A model generated the notes under the pieces. The model saw only the letters and a list, made by a program, of their open reading frames with translations, did no database searches and was not told where the DNA came from. Shown here in pieces: positions 53,654-61,090 of a DNA stretch of 64,000 nucleotides. Location: the NCBI GenBank assembly GCA_002238485.1, contig MPMG01000015.1, forward strand, positions 27,172 through 91,171, read 5' to 3'. This DNA comes from Chloroflexi bacterium bin20 (lineage in GTDB: Bacteria > Chloroflexota > Anaerolineae > Aggregatilineales > Phototrophicaceae). Made by a program: the position numbers and the translations under genes. Numbering within the stretch: the stretch's first letter is position 1; each line of letters starts with the position of its first letter.

Positions 53654-54768
53654 GCGGGCGCTTCCCTACGCTGTCGGCCGCCCAGTACGAGAAAATGCTG
53701 CGGCTGCCGAGTGGGCATGTGCGTTGTGTCATCGATACCGATACGCGCAACGAAATCGACGATCAGTACGCGCTGGCATGGGCGCTGCTCTCGCAAGACA
53801 GCCTGCAGATTGATGGCATCTATGCCGCGCCCTATTCATTCTTGCGCCGATTGGACGAGTTGCGCGCTGCCGACCGCGCACGCCAAAATCCCGCAGCGGC
53901 GACAGACGAAGAACGCGCCCTGCTGCCGAAGTATATGAACCAGCTGGGGCGACTGGATGCCGCCGGCACAGACATCAATGACCTGACGCAGATCGACCCG
54001 CAAAGCCTGATCATGGTCGAGCCCGGGCGGGGCATGGAGCTTAGCTATCACGAGATCCTGCTGTGCTGCGAGAAAATGGGCATGGATTGTGGCGACAACG
54101 TGTTTCGTGGCGCAGATCGCTATCTGCAATCCCTGGACGCGCCTGTCGAGAGCGAAGCGACAGCCCACCTGATAGAGCAGGCAAGAACAGCTTCGCCCGA
54201 ATCGCCACTGTATGTGCTGGCGGTCGGCGCGCTCACCAATGTGGCATCGGCGCTGCTGCTGGCGCCCGACATCATCGAGCGCATCGTGGTGGTCTGGACG
54301 GCTGGCTATCCGACCACCGTGATGGATGTCGAGCAGCCGTCTTTCAATATGGAGCAGGACATTTTGGCCTCGCAGCTGCTATTTGATAGTGGCGTGCCGC
54401 TGGTCTATATTCCCGGTTTTCATGTGGGCGCGCAGTTGAGCCTGTCCCTGCCCGAGATGGAAGCGTGGGTGCGCGGCAAAGGAGCCATCGGCGATTACCT
54501 GCACTGGCTCTACACGCACAATCCGCATTATGCATTTCAGGGCATCAGCGGGCACTTCGCGCGCAGCTGGATCATCTGGGACCTGGTCAACATCGCCTGG
54601 CTGCTTTCGCCGGGCTGGCTGCCTTCCTATATCACCGATGCGCCCTGGCTCAGCGCCGATTGTCGCTGGCAACGGCATGGCGCGCCCCGGCACCCCATCC
54701 GCGAGGCGCTGGACATCAACCGCGATGCCATCTTCCGGGATTTCTTTGGCAAGCTGGCGAGCCTGTAA
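53650..54768 (+). CDS. Nucleoside hydrolase (inosine-uridine family)
   Basis: This 372-residue enzyme of the IunH fold has the calcium-binding N-terminus CVIDTDTRNEIDDQYALAWA (DxDxxNEIDD), LYVLAVGALTNVASALLL in the middle, and a C-terminal WDLVNIAWLL that supplies the last metal Asp. Members split nucleosides into base and ribose; some cut other N-glycosides. The insertion of about 60 residues around 70-130 is longer than in classic IunH. The start overlaps the CoA-transferase stop. The pairing of these two enzymes is odd and may point to a modified substrate. Confidence 0.88.
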   Translation: MSGRFPTLSAAQYEKMLRLPSGHVRCVIDTDTRNEIDDQYALAWALLSQDSLQIDGIYAAPYSFLRRLDELRAADRARQNPAAATDEERALLPKYMNQLGRLDAAGTDINDLTQIDPQSLIMVEPGRGMELSYHEILLCCEKMGMDCGDNVFRGADRYLQSLDAPVESEATAHLIEQARTASPESPLYVLAVGALTNVASALLLAPDIIERIVVVWTAGYPTTVMDVEQPSFNMEQDILASQLLFDSGVPLVYIPGFHVGAQLSLSLPEMEAWVRGKGAIGDYLHWLYTHNPHYAFQGISGHFARSWIIWDLVNIAWLLSPGWLPSYITDAPWLSADCRWQRHGAPRHPIREALDINRDAIFRDFFGKLASL

Positions 54769-54775
54769 ATCATCG

Positions 54776-54836
54776 TCCCCTCAATCCCTTCGACAGGTCA
54801 GTGGGAGGCTAAGCGCGCGGGGATTTGCACGATTGA
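54776..54836. repeat. Dispersed intergenic repeat family A, degenerate forward copy
   Basis: TCCCCTCAATCCCTTCGACA, then GGTCAGTGGGAGGCTAAGCG and a CGCGGGGATTT core. The order of blocks follows that of the 40416 copy. It lies between the convergent nucleoside-hydrolase and aldolase genes. Confidence 0.5.
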
Positions 54837-54864
54837 TCGACGGCGCTGGTTCGCTCTAGGCCGC

Positions 54865-55869
54865 TTAGCGTTCCAGCGCCTCCGTCCACAGCCCGACAGA
54901 CGCCAGCCCGTTCATCTTGGCGCGGTGATGCAGCGCCGCTTGCGCAGCCGGCACATTCTCGGCTCGGTTGCACCACAGCGCCATCGGCACGCGCTGCAAT
55001 GCCCGCGCATAGGAGAAGCTCAAAGCCCAGGGCAAGTCGTACTGCGCGTTCATGGCGTTGAGGTGCGCAGTGGCATGATAATCGCTCTGTCCGCCTGACA
55101 GGAAAACGATGCCGGGCACAGCGGACGGAATCTGCCGGCGGAAGACCTTGATGGTCTGCTCGGCGACTGTGTCCACATCGGCTTGCACGGGACATTCATC
55201 CCCCGAAAGCACCATGCTGACTTTGACAAGCGTGCCTTCCAGCTCGACGCGATGCAAATACAGCGCTTCGAAGCTGCGCGCCAGCACGCGTTCGGTTATC
55301 TCGAAGCAAGTTTCGATCGTATGGTCGCCCCAGAGCATGATTTCGGGCTCGACGATGGGCACGATGCCGGCTTCTTGCGAAAGGGCGGCGACCTGCGCCA
55401 TGACATAGGCGTTGGCGGCGATAGCATAATCGCTGGGCCTGCCCGCGCCGATCTGAAAAGCCGCGCGCCATTTGGTGAAACCGACGCCCATTGCCGCATA
55501 GTCCGCCAGCCGCTCGCGCAAGCCATCCAGCCCGCTGCCGACCGTTTCCTCCGCGCTGCCCGCCAGCTTGACCATGCCTGTGAAGGGCGAGATGCCCGGG
55601 ATGATGCCGCGCGCGATCACCTGTTCCAGCAGCGAATCGCCCTGGCTGTCGCGCATGCGCACTTGCTCGTCGGTCATGATGATGCCGCTGACATAGTCGT
55701 CGATGCCTGGCGCGCTGAAAAGCAGCTGCGACCAATTGCGATAGCTGTGCTCGTCGACTGTGCTGCCGCTGGCTGCCAGCAATTCCTTGAAAGCGGGCGA
55801 GGGACGATCGGCGGCCATGATGCCTTGGCCGGGGCGGACGAGTCGCCGGGCGATGTCGCTGATTGTCAT
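54865..55869 (-). CDS. Class I fructose-bisphosphate aldolase
   Basis: This 334-residue protein is a eukaryote-type class I aldolase. It has RPGQGIMAADRPSPAFKELL (first substrate contacts), GIIPGISPFTGMVKLAG, FTKWRAAFQI, IVPIVEPEIMLWGDH, the Schiff-base Lys in EGTLVKVSMVLSG and FLSGGQSDYHATAHLN, the phosphate loop. LVKVSM replaces the usual LLKPNM, and the C-terminal Tyr is missing, so it may prefer another ketose phosphate. It is transcribed divergently from the alcohol dehydrogenase gene across a 233-base region. Confidence 0.92.
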   Translation of the reverse strand: MTISDIARRLVRPGQGIMAADRPSPAFKELLAASGSTVDEHSYRNWSQLLFSAPGIDDYVSGIIMTDEQVRMRDSQGDSLLEQVIARGIIPGISPFTGMVKLAGSAEETVGSGLDGLRERLADYAAMGVGFTKWRAAFQIGAGRPSDYAIAANAYVMAQVAALSQEAGIVPIVEPEIMLWGDHTIETCFEITERVLARSFEALYLHRVELEGTLVKVSMVLSGDECPVQADVDTVAEQTIKVFRRQIPSAVPGIVFLSGGQSDYHATAHLNAMNAQYDLPWALSFSYARALQRVPMALWCNRAENVPAAQAALHHRAKMNGLASVGLWTEALER

Positions 55870-55983
55870 GTGAATACCCTGCTCCTGATATGCGATTGCT
55901 GCGCGTCATTGTGTCAGCGCATGGGGACAGTTTCAAGTGTGCAGGGCGTGTTGCGATGCGTATAATCCGCTCGTAACATGCCG

Positions 55984-56010
55984 AGAGCGGGATTCGCCCC
56001 TACAGCCGAC
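55984..56010. repeat. Family B half-palindrome in the aldolase/dehydrogenase divergent region
   Basis: GAGAGCGGGATTCGCCCCTA, then CAG: the right arm ATTCGCCCCTAC matches the family; the left arm is decayed. The rest of 55870-56102 should hold both promoters, but I cannot identify boxes or an operator. Confidence 0.4.
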
Positions 56011-56102
56011 CCCTGTAACAAGGCGTCCACGCGTGACGAGGATTTGAGCGCCTCAGGATTCATGGCTACAATAGGCGCAGAATCACCGCCCACGCTAGGA
56101 GT

Positions 56103-57212
56103 ATGCCCGTCATGACCGCCCTCGCCAAAGAAAGCCTGCCCGAGACCATGCCCGCCATCGTCTGCCACGGCCCAGAAGATTACCGACTGGAAGAATGGCA
56201 AGTGCCCAGTCCTGCCGCTGGCGAAGTCGTCATCCGCGTGCAGTCGGTCGGCATCTGCGCCAGCGACCTCAAATGCTATCAGGGCGCGCCGCTGTTTTGG
56301 GGTGACGATGCCCGCGAGGGTTATTGCCAGCCGCCTGTCATCCCCGGGCACGAATTTGTGGGCGAGGTCGTGGCATTGGGCGCAGGCGCAGGCGAACAAT
56401 ATGGGCTGGCGCTGGGCGATATCGCCGTCAGCGAGCAGATTGTGCCTTGTTGGAGCTGTCGCTTTTGCAAGCGCGGGCAATACTGGATGTGCCAGGACAA
56501 GCACGATGTCTATGGCTTTCGGCAGGCGACCATCGGCGCGATGGCAGAGTACATGCTTTTCCCGCGCGGCGCCTTGAATTACAAGGTGCCCGAGTCGCTG
56601 CCCGCCCACCATGCCGCTTTCATCGAGCCGCTGGGCTGTTCCATACACGCCGTGCAGCGCGGCGAAATCGAGCTGGATGATGTGGTGGTCATCGCCGGCT
56701 GCGGACCGCTGGGGCTGGGCATGTTTGCCGCGGCGCGCCTGAAAAACCCGCGTCTGCTCATCGCCATCGACCTCAATGACGAACGGCTGGAAATCGCCGA
56801 GCTCTGCGGCGCAGACATGAGCCTCAACCCGCGTAAAACCGATGTGGTGGACGAAGTGCTAAAGCTGACCGATGGCTATGGCTGCGATGTGTATATCGAA
56901 GCGACAGGCTATCCTGCCGCCGTTACGCAGGGTTTGCAGATGATCCGCAAGCTGGGCACATTTGTCGAATTCAGCGTCATGCGCGAGCCAGTCACCGCCG
57001 ACTGGACGATCATCGGCGATACCAAAGAGCTCAATATCCACGGCTCGCATCTCAGTCCCTACACCTACCCGATCGCCATTGACATGCTGCGCAAGGGACT
57101 GTTGCCCATGGAGCGAATCATGACGCATCAGTTGCCCCTGAGCCAGTTCCAGGCCGGCATGGATCTGGTGGCGGACGGCAGCGAGTCGGTCAAGGTAACG
57201 CTGACGCCCTGA
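56103..57212 (+). CDS. Zinc-dependent medium-chain alcohol/polyol dehydrogenase
   Basis: This 369-residue MDR enzyme has the catalytic zinc Cys in GICASDLKCYQG, GHEFVGEVV (zinc His-Glu), the structural zinc set CWSCRFCKRGQYWMC (four Cys), FIEPLGCSIHAV and the NAD-binding GCGPLGLGMFAAARL. The L-threonine/sorbitol/erythritol dehydrogenase group fits best; a L-threitol/erythritol-type enzyme is plausible but not certain. It precedes a sugar ABC transporter by 166 bases, so it probably oxidises a polyol or sugar brought in by that importer. Confidence 0.9.
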   Translation: MPVMTALAKESLPETMPAIVCHGPEDYRLEEWQVPSPAAGEVVIRVQSVGICASDLKCYQGAPLFWGDDAREGYCQPPVIPGHEFVGEVVALGAGAGEQYGLALGDIAVSEQIVPCWSCRFCKRGQYWMCQDKHDVYGFRQATIGAMAEYMLFPRGALNYKVPESLPAHHAAFIEPLGCSIHAVQRGEIELDDVVVIAGCGPLGLGMFAAARLKNPRLLIAIDLNDERLEIAELCGADMSLNPRKTDVVDEVLKLTDGYGCDVYIEATGYPAAVTQGLQMIRKLGTFVEFSVMREPVTADWTIIGDTKELNIHGSHLSPYTYPIAIDMLRKGLLPMERIMTHQLPLSQFQAGMDLVADGSESVKVTLTP

Positions 57213-57270
57213 TAACCCCCAGAAAACTCACCGCGACACAATGCGCGCGGATTCGTTCTAACAAAAGGCA

Positions 57271-57302
57271 ATTGTAGAGGCGAGTCGCTGACTCGCCCCC
57301 CA
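57271..57302. repeat. Intergenic palindrome, family B
   Basis: TTGTAGAGGCGAGTCGCTGA, then CTCGCCCCCC: GGCGAGTC/GACTCGCC is a good inverted repeat. It lies in the leader between the dehydrogenase and binding-protein genes. The flanking CAATGCGCGCGGATTCG resembles the core of family A. Confidence 0.6.
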
Positions 57303-57378
57303 CCCTTGAATAATCGCGCGTGTATTGATACACTGCCGCCGTCTGCGAGCACTTAGCTATCGATATTAGGAGCGGAAT

Positions 57379-58914
57379 ATGTCTGCAAAACGCAAGATGA
57401 CACGGCGCGACTTCTTAAAGACAGCCTCCATGGGCAGCCTCGGCGCCTTGCTGGTTGCGCAGGGATTGCCGCTGGCTGCGCAAGACGCGGTGATCAACAT
57501 TGTCAGTTCGGGCGCGGATATCACCAGCGATCCCGTAACATTCCGCTGGATCGATAGCGGCGACCAAAAGGCGGTCTTCTGGAATGCCTACTTCGCCGAA
57601 TACATGGAAGCCCACCCCAATGTGACCATCCAGTACGATGCGCTGCCCTGGAACGAAATCGCGCAGGTGGTGCCGCTGGGCATCCGCAATGGCACGGCGC
57701 ACGATGTCTACCAACGTCCGCTTTCGGTAACCCTTGCGCAAGCGGTCAACGAAGGCTGGGTGGCTGCGCTGGATGATATCATTCCCGACTTTGAAGCCTG
57801 GAAAGCCAGCTTCCCCGGCGGCGTCTTTGTCGAGGGCATCACCGGCTTCAATGGCAAGACCTATTCCTTCCCCGCCACCTCCAACAAGCGCTATGGCACG
57901 CACCTGCTCTACAATGTCGCTTATCTGGAAGAAGCAGGCGTCGATCCGCAAGCTGGTCCCATGTCTGCCGATGACTTCGTGGCCACAGCCAAGAAAGTTA
58001 CCGAGAACGGCGCGGGCCGCTATTTCGGCTTCATCATGGGCGGCAACCAGGTCAACCGCTGGGGCGCGATCGTGCGCGAATTCTCGCGGATGGCTGGCGC
58101 GATCAGCATGAGCGTCGGCAACTTTGATGTCGATTTGTCCACCGGCGAGATCCCTTACACCAACCCGCTCTACCTCGAGGCGATTGATGTGCTGCTGCGC
58201 CTGCGCGATGATGGCAGCGTCTTCCCCGGAACCTTGTCGATGAATGCGCCCGAAGCCCGCGCTCGCATGCCGCAAGGCGCCGCTGGCATGATCTTGCAGG
58301 GTCCCTGGAACATCCCCATCTGGCTGCGCGAAAATCCCGACTTTGACTTCAACATCGCTGGGCAGCCGCTGCTTGACCCGCCGACACTGGCGCCAATCAC
58401 GGTCGGTCCGGGCGGCTCCAACGAGATCCATGTCAATGCCGCCGCCAGCGACGAAACCAAAGCGATCGCCGGCGACATCTTCCACTACCTCGGCACATAC
58501 GAAGGGCAGGTTGCCTGGGCGACTCTGGTTGGCGCAGCCGACCCGGCTATCTTTGCCGAAGCCATCGCCGCCGCCGATATGCAGCCGCTGGAGCGCAACG
58601 CCCTGCTGATGTTCAACGAGCAGGTGCGCGTCGGTCCCAGCCAGATCGTACGCAACGCCGATACCGCCGCCGTCAACCTGGAGCTGCGCCCCGTTACGCC
58701 CAACCTGGCGGAGACGGTGCAGGGCATCTACACCGGGCAGATCGACGATGCAGCCGCCGCCTTGGCCGACCTGGCGGGCCGCGCCGATGCCGAGCTCGAC
58801 CGTGCAATCGCCGCAGCTGCGGAAAAAGGCGCGGATGTTTCGCGCGATGATTATGTCTTCCCCAACTGGGATCCCTATCAGGATTACGGCGAAGACAAAT
58901 ACGCCGAACTCTAG
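57379..58914 (+). CDS. Sugar ABC transporter substrate-binding protein (Tat-exported)
   Basis: This 511-residue protein has a Tat signal (KMTRRDFLKTASMGSLGALL, ending around LPLAAQD) and a family-1 solute-binding body: FAEYMEAHPNVTIQYDALPW, FPATSNKRYGTHLLYNVAYL and GAAGMILQGPWNIPIWL. It is longer than MalE, mainly in the C-terminal 120 residues, which are helical and acidic (ADLAGRADAELDRAIAAAAE). It serves the permease pair at 59072-60954. AGGAGCGG precedes the ATG. Confidence 0.92.
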   Translation: MSAKRKMTRRDFLKTASMGSLGALLVAQGLPLAAQDAVINIVSSGADITSDPVTFRWIDSGDQKAVFWNAYFAEYMEAHPNVTIQYDALPWNEIAQVVPLGIRNGTAHDVYQRPLSVTLAQAVNEGWVAALDDIIPDFEAWKASFPGGVFVEGITGFNGKTYSFPATSNKRYGTHLLYNVAYLEEAGVDPQAGPMSADDFVATAKKVTENGAGRYFGFIMGGNQVNRWGAIVREFSRMAGAISMSVGNFDVDLSTGEIPYTNPLYLEAIDVLLRLRDDGSVFPGTLSMNAPEARARMPQGAAGMILQGPWNIPIWLRENPDFDFNIAGQPLLDPPTLAPITVGPGGSNEIHVNAAASDETKAIAGDIFHYLGTYEGQVAWATLVGAADPAIFAEAIAAADMQPLERNALLMFNEQVRVGPSQIVRNADTAAVNLELRPVTPNLAETVQGIYTGQIDDAAAALADLAGRADAELDRAIAAAAEKGADVSRDDYVFPNWDPYQDYGEDKYAEL

Positions 58915-58929
58915 CCATTTTTGGCGAGA

Positions 58930-59049
58930 GAATGTGGGCGTCTCACTGAGGCGCCCAAGGGCCACATCGTGAACAGTGCAGGGGCGGCACTTGTGTCGCC
59001 CGCCGTTGCCATCGAAAGGCTTCGGGCGTGACAAATCTCGCCCCTACAA
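58930..59049. repeat. Cluster of family B palindromes between transporter genes
   Basis: GTGGGCGTCTCACTGAGGCG, then CCCA (58930-58953), is a short hairpin. AGGGGCGGCACTTGTGTCGC, then CCGCC (from 58980), and GGGCGTGACAAATCTCGCCC, then CTACAAG (to 59049), are two more inverted repeats facing each other, forming a larger outer palindrome. They lie between the binding-protein and permease genes and may attenuate permease expression. Confidence 0.65.
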
Positions 59050-59071
59050 GCGTCCGAGCAGGGACAAATCC

Positions 59072-60070
59072 ATGACCGTTGCCCAGCAAATCTCCATCGG
59101 CGCGCCCATCCAACACAGTCGCAGCCTGCGTCAGCGCATCGCCGACAACCGCTGGGTTTACCTGTTCATGCTGCCGTCGCTGGTGCTGACGTTGATGTTC
59201 ACACTCTATCCGATCTTCGCTTCGTTTTATTACTCGCTCTTCCAATGGTCAGGTTTTACTTCTGCGCCGCACTACATCGGTACGTTGAACTTCAGCGAAG
59301 TGATTGTAGACAAGCAGTTTTACAACGCCTTTAAGAATTCGTTCATCTTCATGTTTTGCAGCGTGCCCATCAAGCTGTCGCTGGCGCTGGTCATCGCGAT
59401 TGTGCTCAACGACCGCGCCCTGCGTCTGGCGCCGATCTTCCGCACCATGTTTTTTGTGCCGGTCGTCACCACCACCGCCATCGTTGGCATCGTCATGACC
59501 TTCATCATGAGCCCTTTCAATGGTCCCATCAACATGATCATGCTCGACCTGGGCGTCATCGCCAGACCGATCGACTTCTTTGGCGACCCGAAGCTGGCGC
59601 TGTATTCTGTTGTCGGCGTGGAGATCTGGAAGTGGCTGGGCATTCCGATGATCTATTGGCTGGCGGCGCTGCAAACCATCCCGGCTTCGCTCTATGAAGC
59701 CGCCGAGGTCGATGGCGCGAACTGGTGGAGCAAGTTCGCCTATATTACCGTGCCGCTGCTGAAGCCCTTCGCCGTCATCATCGTCCTCATCACGGCGGTG
59801 GGCACGCTGAATGTCTTCGCGCTGGCGATGACCTTAACGGGCGGCGGACCTTACTTCGCCAGCGAGGTTATGGAAGTCTATATCTATCGCACGGCTTTCG
59901 GCGCAGCCAACAGCTTGACCCTGCCGCGCATCGGCTATGCATGCGCCGCGGCGGTTTACTTTGGGCTGTCGGTTATGGTGATGGCCACGCTGCAGCTGTT
60001 TGGGGCGCGCTGGGCGAACAAAGAGCGGGCTGGTATGTCGGCCGCAGAAACCACGGCGGACGGCGAATAA
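59072..60070 (+). CDS. Sugar ABC transporter permease (MalF/UgpA type)
   Basis: This 332-residue inner-membrane protein has a cytoplasmic N-terminus (MTVAQQISIGAPIQHSRSLR), six membrane segments and the EAA loop YEAAEVDGANWWSKFAYITV. It forms the channel with the next permease. The ATG at 59072 follows AGCAGGGAC; an ATG at 58976 lies inside the palindrome cluster and is rejected. The stop TAA shares its last A with the ATG of the next gene (TAATG). Confidence 0.92.
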   Translation: MTVAQQISIGAPIQHSRSLRQRIADNRWVYLFMLPSLVLTLMFTLYPIFASFYYSLFQWSGFTSAPHYIGTLNFSEVIVDKQFYNAFKNSFIFMFCSVPIKLSLALVIAIVLNDRALRLAPIFRTMFFVPVVTTTAIVGIVMTFIMSPFNGPINMIMLDLGVIARPIDFFGDPKLALYSVVGVEIWKWLGIPMIYWLAALQTIPASLYEAAEVDGANWWSKFAYITVPLLKPFAVIIVLITAVGTLNVFALAMTLTGGGPYFASEVMEVYIYRTAFGAANSLTLPRIGYACAAAVYFGLSVMVMATLQLFGARWANKERAGMSAAETTADGE

Positions 60071-60954
60071 TGACGGTCAAAGCGAAGCGACTCAGCGCCG
60101 AAGAACAGCGGCGGCGGCTGGAAATCCGGGCGACGCGCCTGCGAGAAATCGTAACCACCATTATCTTGACACCACTGGCGCTGATCTGGGTCTACCCCTT
60201 TTTGTGGATGGTCAGCGCGGCGATGAAGACCAACAACGAGATCTTCCGCGCCGGCACGAATCTTTTGCCTGCCGAACCAACCTTCGAGAACTTCCAGCGC
60301 GCTTGGGTGCAGGCGAATATGAGCCAGTATTTCCTGAATACAGTGGCGATCGCGGCTGGCTCGGTCTTCATCGTGGTGGCGACCACCTCCATGATGGGCT
60401 ATGTGCTGGGACGCTATCGTTTTCCCGGGCGGCGCATCGTCATCGGCATCTTCGTGGCGACAGTCTTTTTACCCAAAGGCTATACTATCATCCCCATCTT
60501 CGAGTTGATCGGCAATCTGGGTTTGGATGGCACGCTCTTTGGCGTCATCTTGGCGCAGAGCGGCGGCGCGCATGTCATCTTCATTCTGCTTTTCGCCGGC
60601 TACTTCGGGCAGATGCCCAAAGAACTGGAAGAAGCGGCGATCGTGGATGGCGCGGGTTTTTTGCGCGTCTTCTTCCAAATCTTGCTGCCGCTCGCCAAGC
60701 CGGTCATGGCCACCGTCGTCATCATGCAGCTCATCGCCAGCTGGAACGACTTTTTGCTGCCGCTGGTGCTGACGCTGCCTCGCCCCGAGCTGCGCACGTT
60801 GTCGGTGGGCATGTTTGCCTTCCGCGGCGAATACTTCACCGATTGGAGCGGGATGGCCGCCGCCGCCACCATCGCCATCATCCCCATCATCGGCGTGTTT
60901 TTGACCATGCAGCGCTACTTCATCGAGGGCATCGCCGGCGCGGTGAAGAGCTAA
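60070..60954 (+). CDS. Sugar ABC transporter permease (MalG/UgpE type)
   Basis: This 294-residue protein has a charged N-terminal helix (RLSAEEQRRRLEIRATRLRE), six membrane segments and the EAA loop EEAAIVDGAGFLRVFFQILL. The C-terminus QRYFIEGIAGAVKS is standard. It completes the importer with the 57379 and 59072 genes. No ATPase gene follows; the next gene is a sulfatase after 136 bases. Confidence 0.93.
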   Translation: MTVKAKRLSAEEQRRRLEIRATRLREIVTTIILTPLALIWVYPFLWMVSAAMKTNNEIFRAGTNLLPAEPTFENFQRAWVQANMSQYFLNTVAIAAGSVFIVVATTSMMGYVLGRYRFPGRRIVIGIFVATVFLPKGYTIIPIFELIGNLGLDGTLFGVILAQSGGAHVIFILLFAGYFGQMPKELEEAAIVDGAGFLRVFFQILLPLAKPVMATVVIMQLIASWNDFLLPLVLTLPRPELRTLSVGMFAFRGEYFTDWSGMAAAATIAIIPIIGVFLTMQRYFIEGIAGAVKS

Positions 60955-60974
60955 TTCAACTTCCGTGCCCTTCG

Positions 60975-61003
60975 CTGCGGACGACCCAATGGCTCGCCCC
61001 TAC
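60975..61003. repeat. Intergenic palindrome, family B
   Basis: TGCGGACGACCCAATGGCTC, then GCCCCTACA. The segment CGACCCAATGGCTCGCCCCT is identical to that at 48929-48948. It lies just after the permease gene. Confidence 0.6.
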
Positions 61004-61090
61004 AGATGCCACTCATAGGACTTGCTCTGCTGCTCTTTTGCGTCACTGTGATAATAAGTAGCCAGCTTATCTCAACCGAAGGAAGCGCCC

